From Lachnospiraceae bacterium (GTDB lineage Bacteria > Bacillota > Clostridia > Lachnospirales > Lachnospiraceae): a stretch of 64,000 bases of DNA. Positions 42,371 through 50,265 of the stretch are shown piece by piece. The first letter of the stretch is position 1; the number at the start of each line of letters is the position of its first letter. A program made the translations under genes and the position numbers. The stretch lies in NCBI GenBank assembly GCA_013316825.1, contig WSLY01000005.1, forward strand, positions 1 through 64,000. The letters are read 5' to 3'. Below the pieces are notes generated by a model. The model was not told where the DNA came from. It saw nothing but the letters and a program-made list of their open reading frames with translations, and did not search any database.

Positions 42371-43419
42371 TGACAGTAATATTGTTTGTCCTGATATTCG
42401 GTGTGGTAGTACTTTCTCACGAGTTTGGACATTTTTTGTTGGCGAAGATGAATGGCATTCACGTAGTAGAATTTGCTATCGGTATGGGACCGACGCTTTT
42501 TTCTTTTACAAAAAAGGAGACGAAATATGCCATTAAGCTGCTTCCGATTGGCGGCGCCTGTATGTTTGAAGGCGAGGACGGGCTGGAGACGGAGAATGGC
42601 GGTGGAGAAGGTTCCTTCCTGAAAGCCGGCGTATGGGCAAGGATTGCTACCGTCGTGGCAGGACCGATTTTCAATTTTATTCTTGCGTTTGTTGTAGCAG
42701 TGATTGTGGTGTCTATGTCCGCCACGGATTTAACGGTACTTTCCGGTGTGTCTCCTGACGGTCCTGCTGAGGAAGCGGGGCTTAGGGAAGGAGATAAAAT
42801 CCTTAGCATGAACGGAGAAAAAACCTACTTGTTTCGGGATATTTTCCTGATTACGCTGCTCAATAAGGGCACGCCGATAGAGGTGGCATATGAGCGGGAC
42901 GGACAAAAATGGGAAACGACGATTCAGCCGGTTTACAGCGAAACGGATGACAAGTATGTGATGGGCGTTTATGGAGGGGTCTACGAGAAACCGGAAGGGC
43001 TTTCGGTATTTCGGGATGCCTGGTATGAAATCCGTTACAGTGTGCGCGCCACCTATAAAAGTCTCGGGCTTTTGCTTACGGGGCAGTTTGACCGCAAGGA
43101 TGTGGCGGGACCTGTCGGCATAGCGGTCAATGTGGTGGGAAAAACCTACGAGGAGACAAAAGAATACGGCGTGCAGACAGTGGTACTCAATATGCTGAAT
43201 ATTATCTTGCTTTTATCCGTCAATTTGGGGATTTTAAATCTCCTGCCGATTCCCGCTCTGGACGGCGGGCGTCTGGTGTTTCTGCTGCTTGAGGTGATAC
43301 GGAAAAAGCCGGTGCCGCCGGAGAAGGAAGGTATTGTACATTTCGTGGGACTGGTGTTTTTTATGGTGCTGATGGTAGTTGTGCTTTTCAACGATTTGGT
43401 TAATATTTTCGGGGCATAA
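42367..43419 (+). CDS. rseP: Site-2 intramembrane metalloprotease (RseP/RasP)
   Basis: A 350-residue protein. TM1 carries the zinc motif HEFGH (His18, Glu19, His22), and a conserved GPIFNF loop follows near TM2. A single PDZ domain (about residues 120-200, SGVSPDGPAEEAGLREGDKI) precedes the C-terminal TM with NLLPIPALDGGR, which provides the third zinc ligand. It would cleave membrane-bound anti-sigma factors and signal-peptide remnants. Gram-positive versions have one PDZ, as here. It ends the operon at a strong terminator. Confidence 0.95.
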   Translation: MMTVILFVLIFGVVVLSHEFGHFLLAKMNGIHVVEFAIGMGPTLFSFTKKETKYAIKLLPIGGACMFEGEDGLETENGGGEGSFLKAGVWARIATVVAGPIFNFILAFVVAVIVVSMSATDLTVLSGVSPDGPAEEAGLREGDKILSMNGEKTYLFRDIFLITLLNKGTPIEVAYERDGQKWETTIQPVYSETDDKYVMGVYGGVYEKPEGLSVFRDAWYEIRYSVRATYKSLGLLLTGQFDRKDVAGPVGIAVNVVGKTYEETKEYGVQTVVLNMLNIILLLSVNLGILNLLPIPALDGGRLVFLLLEVIRKKPVPPEKEGIVHFVGLVFFMVLMVVVLFNDLVNIFGA

Positions 43420-43463
43420 AAAGGTGAAGTTCGTGTCGGCTTGGCGCGGACTTCCCCTTTTTA
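43417..43463 (+). terminator. Terminator after rseP
   Basis: AAAAAGGTGAAGTTCG pairs with CGGACTTCCCCTTTTT with minor mismatches; the right arm supplies the T-run. The symmetrical A and T ends could also work in the other direction. Confidence 0.85.
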
Positions 43464-43477
43464 TGCAGATTTTAGTT

Positions 43478-43506
43478 TTGACTTCTTATTGAAAAACGAT
43501 TATAAT
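43478..43506 (+). promoter_or_regulatory. Promoter of the apt-rel operon
   Basis: TTGACT (43478-43483) and TATAAT (43501-43506) with a 17-bp spacer form a strong sigma-A promoter. Confidence 0.85.
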
Positions 43507-43550
43507 ATTATTTAGTTTTTCTTTTAATTATGACGAAAGAGGTGTTTCTT

Positions 43551-44075
43551 ATGAAGAGATTAGAGGATTATGTGAGAAGTATTCCGGATTTTCCGGAGGA
43601 AGGCATTATATTCAGGGATGTGACAAGCGTGCTGCAGGATGCAGACGGATTGCGGCTTGCGATTGATACCATGCAGGAAAAAATAAAAGATTTGGACTAT
43701 GATGTAGTGGTAGGAGCGGAATCAAGAGGATTTATTTTTGGTACGCCTATTGCATATAATAATCATAAGCCCTTTGTACTGATTCGGAAAAAGGGAAAGC
43801 TTCCCTGTGAAACCATTGAAAAGGAATATGACCTTGAGTATGGAAAAGCGGTGATTGAGATGCACAAGGATTCCATAAAAAAGGGACAGAAGGTGCTTAT
43901 TGTAGATGACTTGATTGCGACGGGCGGCACCACGGAGGCGATGATAAAGCTGATAGAAGAGCTGGGCGGAGAGGTTGTCGGCATGGTATTTCTGATGGAG
44001 CTTGCAGGGCTTAAGGGCAGGGAGAGGCTGAAGGATTACCGGATGGAGTCTGCCATTATTTATGAAGGGAAATAA
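43551..44075 (+). CDS. apt: Adenine phosphoribosyltransferase
   Basis: A 174-residue purine salvage enzyme making AMP from adenine and PRPP. RSIPDFPEEGIIFRDVT is the N-terminal signature, and VLIVDDLIATGGTTEA the PRPP-binding loop (near residue 118). ATG 43551 was preferred to the in-frame ATG 43530 because AAAGAGG falls between them at proper spacing. It heads the conserved apt-rel block of clostridia. Confidence 0.96.
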   Translation: MKRLEDYVRSIPDFPEEGIIFRDVTSVLQDADGLRLAIDTMQEKIKDLDYDVVVGAESRGFIFGTPIAYNNHKPFVLIRKKGKLPCETIEKEYDLEYGKAVIEMHKDSIKKGQKVLIVDDLIATGGTTEAMIKLIEELGGEVVGMVFLMELAGLKGRERLKDYRMESAIIYEGK

Positions 44076-44121
44076 GGTTTTGGGGGGAGTAAAATAATTA
44101 GCTGGCATAAGGACAGAATAT

Positions 44122-46428
44122 ATGACGGAAGAAAAAAAAGAAATTGTTCTGGAAGAAAGCAAAATCAGTGAACTAAGGGAATTTATGGCGCCTGAAGACT
44201 TATATCAGGTGCTGATTCGGCATGTAAAAAAATACCACCCTTCGGACGATATTTCCGTTATCGAAAAAGCCTACAAGGTAGCAAGCGAGGCGCATAAGGA
44301 TCAGAAGCGAAAATCCGGAGAGCCGTACATTATTCACCCGCTGTATGTTGCCATTATCCTTGCGGATTTAGAGATGGACAAGGAAACGATTGTGGCGGGA
44401 CTGCTGCATGATGTGCTGGAGGACACAGTCATGACCGAGGAGCAGATGACGGAGGTATTTGGCGTGGAGGTGGTACAGCTTGTGGACGGCGTTACAAAGC
44501 TGGAAAACATACCACTGAGCAGCGGCAGCGGCACGGAGAGCGATGCCAGGCTGGAGCTGCAGGCAGAAAACCTGCGTAAAATGTTTCTGGCAATGGCGAA
44601 GGATATTAGGGTGATTATCATCAAGCTTGCCGACCGTCTGCACAACATGCGGACGCTGAAGTACCAAAAGCCGGAAAGCCAGCAGCGGATAGCCAAGGAG
44701 ACGCTGGAGGTATATTCACCGATTGCCCAGAGACTGGGTATTTCGAAAATTAAGATAGAACTGGATGATTTGTCCTTAAAATATCTGGAGCCGGAGGCGT
44801 ACTATGATTTGGTGAGCAAGATTGCCTTGCGCAAGAGCGTGCGGGAAACCTATATTGCCGGCATTGTGGCGGAAGTCAGCCGGCACATCAAAAATGCGGG
44901 CATCGAGGCGCAAATCGACGGACGCGTCAAGCACTTCTTCAGTATCTATAAAAAGATGAAAAACCAGAATAAAACGCTGGATCAGATTTACGATTTGTTT
45001 GCCATCCGCATTATTGTGGATTCAGTGAAGGACTGCTACGCGGCGCTGGGTGTGATTCATGAGATGTATAAGCCGATACCCGGGCGGTTTAAGGACTATA
45101 TCGCCATGCCAAAGGCAAATATGTACCAGTCTCTTCATACAACCTTAATCGGCGCGGCGGGACAGCCCTTTGAGGTGCAGATACGTACCTTTGAAATGCA
45201 CAAGGCGGCGGAGTACGGGATTGCAGCCCATTGGAAGTATAAAGAGGCATCGGACGGCAAAAAGGTAGAAGGGCAGGAAGAAGAAAAGCTGACATGGCTC
45301 AGACAGATTCTGGAGTGGCAGAGGGATACTTCTGACAACCGTGAGTTTATGAATCTGCTCAAGAACGATTTGGATTTGTTTTCCGACAATGTATACTGCT
45401 TTACGCCAAGCGGCGATGTCAAGAACCTGCCTGCCGGCTCTACGCCCATTGATTTTGCTTATTGTATCCATAGCGCGGTAGGCAACCGGATGGTGGGTGC
45501 AAGGGTAAACGGCAAGCTGGTGACGATAGATTACGAGCTGAAAAACGGCGACAGGATAGAAATCATTACTTCCCAGAATTCAAAGGGACCCAGCAGGGAC
45601 TGGCTCAATATTGTCAAAAGTACGCAGGCAAAAAATAAGATTAACCAGTGGTTCAAGAATGAACTGAAGGAAGACAATATTTTAAAGGGCAGGGAGCTTG
45701 TTACAAATTACTGCAAGGCGCGGAATCTGGTACTGTCCGACTTGACGAAGCCGGAGTATATGGAGGCAATTCAGCGCAAGTATGGATTTCAGGACTGGGA
45801 TGCTCTGCTGGCGGCAATCGGGCATGGCGCTTTAAAAGAGGGGCAGATTATCAATAAGCTTCTGGAATACTATGACCGTGACCACAAAAAGGAGATGACG
45901 AACGAGGAAGTACTGGCTTCTATCGCGGAAAATGTGCAGATAAATAAGCTGCCGGCGATTAAGTCTAAAAGCGGCATCTCTGTAAAGGGTGTCACAGATG
46001 TTTCCGTGCGTTTTTCTAAATGCTGTTCTCCGGTACCGGGGGATGAAATCATAGGCTTTGTTACAAGGGGAAGGGGCATCACCATTCACAGGACGGACTG
46101 TGTCAATATTTTAAATCTTCCCGAAATCGAGCGGGTGAGGCTGATTGAAGCGGACTGGCAGGAGCCGGAGGAAGGCAGCGGCAGCGAGAAATACTTTGCG
46201 GAAATTGTCATATATGCCAATAACCGCAACGGGCTTTTGGCGGATATCTCGAAGGCATTGACGGAAAAGAATATTGATATTCTTTCCATGAACACGCGGA
46301 CGAACAAGCAGGGTGTGGCAACTATGCAGACCTCTTTTGAAGTGGGAAGCAGGGAAGAATTAAACAGAGTGATTGACAAAATCAGGATGATAGAGAGCGT
46401 AGTGGATATTGAAAGGACGAGGGGCTGA
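44122..46428 (+). CDS. rel: Bifunctional (p)ppGpp synthetase/hydrolase Rel
   Basis: A 768-residue long RSH protein. The HD hydrolase domain includes GEPYIIHPLYVAIIL and LLHDVLEDT (near residue 95) and appears intact. The synthetase domain includes RIIVDSVKDCYAALGVIH, YIAMPKANMYQSLHTT and FEVQIRTFEMH. TGS (about 395-455, VYCFTPSGDVKNLPAGSTPI), the helical/zinc-finger region (FSKCCSPVPGDEIIGFVTRG) and the ACT domain (EIVIYANNRNGLLADISKAL) follow. Both activities are expected, so it can set and reset the stringent response. The TGA stop overlaps the ATG of the next gene. Confidence 0.97.
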   Translation: MTEEKKEIVLEESKISELREFMAPEDLYQVLIRHVKKYHPSDDISVIEKAYKVASEAHKDQKRKSGEPYIIHPLYVAIILADLEMDKETIVAGLLHDVLEDTVMTEEQMTEVFGVEVVQLVDGVTKLENIPLSSGSGTESDARLELQAENLRKMFLAMAKDIRVIIIKLADRLHNMRTLKYQKPESQQRIAKETLEVYSPIAQRLGISKIKIELDDLSLKYLEPEAYYDLVSKIALRKSVRETYIAGIVAEVSRHIKNAGIEAQIDGRVKHFFSIYKKMKNQNKTLDQIYDLFAIRIIVDSVKDCYAALGVIHEMYKPIPGRFKDYIAMPKANMYQSLHTTLIGAAGQPFEVQIRTFEMHKAAEYGIAAHWKYKEASDGKKVEGQEEEKLTWLRQILEWQRDTSDNREFMNLLKNDLDLFSDNVYCFTPSGDVKNLPAGSTPIDFAYCIHSAVGNRMVGARVNGKLVTIDYELKNGDRIEIITSQNSKGPSRDWLNIVKSTQAKNKINQWFKNELKEDNILKGRELVTNYCKARNLVLSDLTKPEYMEAIQRKYGFQDWDALLAAIGHGALKEGQIINKLLEYYDRDHKKEMTNEEVLASIAENVQINKLPAIKSKSGISVKGVTDVSVRFSKCCSPVPGDEIIGFVTRGRGITIHRTDCVNILNLPEIERVRLIEADWQEPEEGSGSEKYFAEIVIYANNRNGLLADISKALTEKNIDILSMNTRTNKQGVATMQTSFEVGSREELNRVIDKIRMIESVVDIERTRG

Positions 46429-47057
46429 TGGCTGAGTTAAAAATAGGACGCATGGTAATTGGCGCATATGGTACAAACTGTTATATTGTCTACAGGGAGG
46501 GCGGCAAAGAGGCGATTGTGATAGACCCTGCAGACAGGGGAGAGCAGATTTATGAAACACTTGCAGGAAAGGGATATACGGTTTCTGCCATTTTTGTGAC
46601 GCACGGACATTTTGACCACATCTGGGGCACGAAGGCGCTGCGTGAGCTTTCCGGTGCGAAAATATATGCCCTTGGAGCAAGCGAGAAGCTTTGTGAGAAT
46701 GACGGACTTAATGTTTCCCGACAGGCGGGCAGACCTTACACGGTGGTTCCGGACGTTTATGTGGAGGACGGGGAGGAAATCTGCATTGCAGACATTACCT
46801 GTAAGGTGCTTGCCACACCGGGACACACGGCGGATAGCTGCTGCTACTATTTTGCAGAAGCAGGCTTTTTGGTCTGTGGAGATACCATATTTCAGGAGTC
46901 CGTGGGAAGGACGGACCTGCCCACCGGAAGCGGCGGTATGCTGGAACGTTCCGTTCGGGAAAAGATTTTTACGCTGCCGGATGCCACGCAGCTATACCCG
47001 GGACATGGGGACAGCACGACCGTGGAGCATGAAAAAAAATATAATCCGTTTTTCTAG
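46428..47057 (+). CDS. Metallo-beta-lactamase-fold hydrolase (glyoxalase II-like)
   Basis: A 209-residue cytoplasmic protein with the zinc motif THGHFDH (residues 58-64), a further His in LATPGHTADSCCYYF, an Asp in GDTIFQESVGRTD and a final His in YPGHG. It is shorter than true glyoxalase II and lacks its glutathione-binding C-terminal domain; YcbL/GloB-like thioester hydrolase is the best description. It begins within the rel stop codon (ATGA overlap) and is cotranscribed with rel. A terminator follows. Confidence 0.9.
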   Translation: MAELKIGRMVIGAYGTNCYIVYREGGKEAIVIDPADRGEQIYETLAGKGYTVSAIFVTHGHFDHIWGTKALRELSGAKIYALGASEKLCENDGLNVSRQAGRPYTVVPDVYVEDGEEICIADITCKVLATPGHTADSCCYYFAEAGFLVCGDTIFQESVGRTDLPTGSGGMLERSVREKIFTLPDATQLYPGHGDSTTVEHEKKYNPFF

Positions 47058-47097
47058 GAAAGAGCGCTTTTGATGTGAGGTGAAGCGTTGTTAAGAA

Positions 47098-47135
47098 GGA
47101 GCTGTTCACGAAGCAATTTGTGTGCAGCTCTTTTT
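47098..47135 (+). terminator. Terminator after the MBL-fold gene
   Basis: GAGCTG (47099-47104) pairs with CAGCTC (47125-47130), with partial pairing inside the loop, followed by TTTTT. Confidence 0.8.
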
Positions 47136-47186
47136 GTGCAAAAATTTTGGGCCCAAAAGTATTTATCAATTATCAATATTTTTGTC

Positions 47187-47216
47187 TTGACAATAGTGTA
47201 TGTTGCACAGTATAAT
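47187..47216 (+). promoter_or_regulatory. Promoter of the padR-HAAS pair
   Basis: TTGACA (47187-47192) and TATAAT (47211-47216) are 18 bp apart. TGCACA occurs just before the -10 and again about 25 bp downstream, a possible autoregulatory site. The leader to the padR start is about 85 nt. Confidence 0.8.
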
Positions 47217-47310
47217 ATGAAACACAGGATACATGCACAATGACACTTGCATAATCACTGAGTTTCGCAATTACCTAATAGAAAAACAGAACAAGGAAAG
47301 GAGGGCATAC

Positions 47311-47646
47311 ATGGGAGAAATCAATGAAATTCTGCAGGCACTGACGCAGGAGCTAAGGCGTGGAACCATCGTACTAAGCGTGTTAAGCCAGTTGGACAGT
47401 CCTGCATACGGGTACACACTGGTAAAAAACATGGAAGAAAAAGGCGTCAAAGTGGATACCAACACACTTTACCCGCTGCTTAGGAGATTGGAAAAGCAGG
47501 AAATACTGATAAGTGAGTGGGAAACGGACGGCAGTAAGCCGCGAAAGTATTATAAGAGGACTGCATTTGGTGATGCGGTGTACGAGAGTCTGCGCAGGCA
47601 GTGGGAGGAAATGACGGAGTGTATGCAGAAGCTGCTCTGCAATTAG
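47311..47646 (+). CDS. PadR-family transcriptional regulator
   Basis: A 111-residue winged-helix protein from ATG 47311, chosen because AAAGGAGGGC precedes it; the upstream 26 codons of the open frame are unconserved. QELRRGTIVLSVLSQL, YGYTLVKNMEEKGVKVDTNT and LYPLLRRLEKQEIL are PadR hallmarks, and the C-terminal helix gives the dimer arm. PadR regulators commonly pair with an adjacent HAAS/DUF1700-type membrane protein, as here, and usually repress their own operon. Confidence 0.92.
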   Translation: MGEINEILQALTQELRRGTIVLSVLSQLDSPAYGYTLVKNMEEKGVKVDTNTLYPLLRRLEKQEILISEWETDGSKPRKYYKRTAFGDAVYESLRRQWEEMTECMQKLLCN

Positions 47647-47698
47647 AAAAAAGGAAAGAAAGACAGATTGCCGATTGGACGGAGGAAAGCGAGGAAAT

Positions 47699-48766
47699 AT
47701 GGAAAACAATCTGATTGAGAGATATTTATATGATGTAGTGCGTAGGCTGCCGGAAAAGCAGCGAAAAGATATTGAGGAGGAGCTGAGAACCCTGATTGAG
47801 GATATGCTGGAAGAGAGGCAGAAAGACAGGGGAACGGAAGAGGTCAAAGCGGTGCTTTCCGAGCTGGGAGAGCCTGCGAAGCTGGCGATGAAATATAGAG
47901 GAGAAGAGGCGCATCTGATAGGCGGGGAATATTACCCGATTTACTGCCAGATTTTAAAATTGGTTTTAATTTGCGTCGGAGTGGGGGTGGCAATCTCCGC
48001 AGTGGTACATTTGGTTGTGCAGCTTCCCGCACAGGGCGGGGGAATGAACGGTGTGGTGAATAGCGTAGTAGACGGTTTTATCTCTCTGGGAAGTCTGCCG
48101 GAAGCTCTGCTGTCTGCATTTGGACTTGTGACACTTGTGTTTTTTGTCATGGAAAGGAATCAGGTAAAGCTGCAGAAAAAAGAGCCGTGGAGTTTAGAGA
48201 AGCTTACGCAGATACCCAGTGCAAAGGCGGTGATACCAAAAAGTGACAGCGTTGTCGGCGTGTTTTTTGGCGTCTTGATTATGGTGATATTTATCGCTCT
48301 GCCGGAGTGTATCGGCTACTGGGGTAAAAATGCCGACGGAGAACTGGTGGCAGTTTCCGTTTTCAATCTGTCTATATGGAGCAAAGTGATTCCACTGTTT
48401 GTCATCAGCTTTTCGGCAGGTGTAGTGGATGATTTGGTGAAGCTGGCAGTTGGGCATTACAACAGGACGGTTATGTATGTCAGCATTGTCTGCAGCCTGA
48501 TAAGTGTGGCGGCAGTCACCATTTGTCTGAAAGGCTATGAAATTTTCAATTTGCATTTTGCGGAGGAATTATCTGCCATAACAGGCGAGACATTTTCTGC
48601 AAAGTATGATATACTAACACATTGGCAGTCGGGAATCGCCAGCAGGGTATTGCCCAATTTCCTGCTTGCAGTAATTGTGCTGATAACGCTGCTTGAGCTG
48701 GCGGTAACCGTGTACCGGACCTTACGATATGGACAGAAAGGAAAAGAAGCATCATGTTTGCAGTAG
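47699..48766 (+). CDS. HAAS-domain (DUF1700-like) polytopic membrane protein
   Basis: 355 residues from ATG 47699 (preceded by GAGGAAAT; an in-frame ATG 24 bp upstream has no site). The first roughly 70 residues form the HAAS helical domain (LIERYLYDVVRRLPEKQRKDI, AVLSELGEPAKLAMKYRG), known to bind PadR partners. About six membrane helices follow. The presumed role is envelope-state sensing through PadR sequestration; this is family knowledge, not shown here. The pair interrupts the otherwise conserved rel-hemZ order. The 3' end overlaps hemZ by 13 bp. Confidence 0.85.
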   Translation: MENNLIERYLYDVVRRLPEKQRKDIEEELRTLIEDMLEERQKDRGTEEVKAVLSELGEPAKLAMKYRGEEAHLIGGEYYPIYCQILKLVLICVGVGVAISAVVHLVVQLPAQGGGMNGVVNSVVDGFISLGSLPEALLSAFGLVTLVFFVMERNQVKLQKKEPWSLEKLTQIPSAKAVIPKSDSVVGVFFGVLIMVIFIALPECIGYWGKNADGELVAVSVFNLSIWSKVIPLFVISFSAGVVDDLVKLAVGHYNRTVMYVSIVCSLISVAAVTICLKGYEIFNLHFAEELSAITGETFSAKYDILTHWQSGIASRVLPNFLLAVIVLITLLELAVTVYRTLRYGQKGKEASCLQ

Positions 48767-50265
48767 AAGTCGGGGAGAGCAGATTTGAATATGATGTACA
48801 GGCACTTGTAAAGGCGTTTTACCCACAGGAAAATGTGCGGGTTATCACACCGGACATAGGACGGGAAAAGCGTGAGGAGGCAGAGAAATCACTGCGGCTG
48901 AAAATTGAATTGCATCAAAAAGGCGCAAGTCTGTTCTTTTTGAAGCCGGCGCCGACAGACGAGGTAAAAAGGAACGGGGAGCAGGCGGTGGACAAAAGCT
49001 ATGTCTGGAATGCCGAAGCGGAGGCGGAAGGAACAGAGAGCAAGGCATATAAGACAGAATTTAAACGCTTTTTCTATCATGCGCTTGTCGATTACACGCA
49101 GAAAACGCTTCCTTGGGGAAGCCTTACAGGAATCCGTCCCACGAAAATTGCCATGGGGCTTTTAGAGGAAGGTGCGAGTGGGGAGGAAGTTATCTCTTTT
49201 TTGCAGGATACTTATTTTGTAAGCAGCCGCAAGGCTGCGCTCAGCGTGGAAATCGCACAGCGGGAAAAGGAGCTGCTTTCCCGCATACACCCTGAGGACG
49301 GCTATAGTCTCTATATTGGGATTCCTTTTTGTCCAACGACCTGCCTGTACTGCTCTTTTACGTCCTATCCCCTGTGTAAGTTTGAGCGGATGGTAGAAGC
49401 CTATATAGACTGTCTGATAAAAGAGCTGCAGTTTGTGGGCGAGGCGTATAAGAACAGGGTATTGGACAGTGTATATATTGGCGGCGGGACGCCGACAACG
49501 CTGGAGCCCGCGCAGCTTGACAGGCTGCTTGCGGCACTTCGGGCAAACTTTGATTTTGGTACTGTACAGGAATTTACCGTGGAAGCAGGCAGAGCGGACA
49601 GCATCACAAAAGAGAAGCTTGACGTGTTAAAGAAGCATGGCGTGGGGCGTATCAGCATTAATCCGCAGACCATGAACGGAGAGACGTTGAAGCTGATAGG
49701 CAGACAGGCGACGCCTGAGCAGGTGCGGGAAGCCTTTGCCATGGCGCGTGCTGTGGGCGGTTTTCATATCAATATGGATATTATTCTGGGGCTTCCGAAC
49801 GAGGGAGAAGCAGATGTGACGCATACCATAGAAGAAATTGCAGCGATGAAGCCGGATTCCCTTACGGTGCATTCCCTTGCCATAAAGCGTGCCTCTCAGC
49901 TAAGTAAATGGATTGAGGAAAATGGTATGGAAACCTTGAAAAATACCGACAGAACCATGGAGATTGCGGCGCAGGGAGCGGAGAAGCTTGGCATGCATCC
50001 GTATTACCTTTACCGCCAGAAAAATATGTCCGGTAATTTTGAAAATGTGGGATACGCCACAGAGGGGAAGGAAGGTCTTTACAATATTCTGATAATGGAG
50101 GAGAAGCAGACGATTGTTGCCTGCGGCGCAGGCAGTATTACCAAAATGGTATACCCTGACGGGCGCATCGAGCGGTGCGAGGATGTCAAGGATGTGGCTC
50201 TTTATATAGAAAAAATTGACGAAATGATTGCGCGGAAGCGGGGATTTTTGAAGTATGGTGAATAA
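48754..50265 (+). CDS. hemZ: HemZ-type radical SAM protein (coproporphyrinogen dehydrogenase-like)
   Basis: A 503-residue protein with an N-terminal domain of about 170 residues specific to HemZ (WGSLTGIRPTKIAM) and a radical SAM domain with CX3CX2C in GIPFCPTTCLYCSFTSYP. GGGTPTTLEPAQLD binds SAM, and the C-terminus contains HPYYLYRQKNMSGNFENVGY. In Bacillus HemZ is linked to anaerobic heme synthesis; in clostridia without heme synthesis the substrate is uncertain. Its place before hisS-aspS is typical. The start lies inside the HAAS gene and the end overlaps the next gene by 11 bp. Confidence 0.92.
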   Translation: MFAVEVGESRFEYDVQALVKAFYPQENVRVITPDIGREKREEAEKSLRLKIELHQKGASLFFLKPAPTDEVKRNGEQAVDKSYVWNAEAEAEGTESKAYKTEFKRFFYHALVDYTQKTLPWGSLTGIRPTKIAMGLLEEGASGEEVISFLQDTYFVSSRKAALSVEIAQREKELLSRIHPEDGYSLYIGIPFCPTTCLYCSFTSYPLCKFERMVEAYIDCLIKELQFVGEAYKNRVLDSVYIGGGTPTTLEPAQLDRLLAALRANFDFGTVQEFTVEAGRADSITKEKLDVLKKHGVGRISINPQTMNGETLKLIGRQATPEQVREAFAMARAVGGFHINMDIILGLPNEGEADVTHTIEEIAAMKPDSLTVHSLAIKRASQLSKWIEENGMETLKNTDRTMEIAAQGAEKLGMHPYYLYRQKNMSGNFENVGYATEGKEGLYNILIMEEKQTIVACGAGSITKMVYPDGRIERCEDVKDVALYIEKIDEMIARKRGFLKYGE

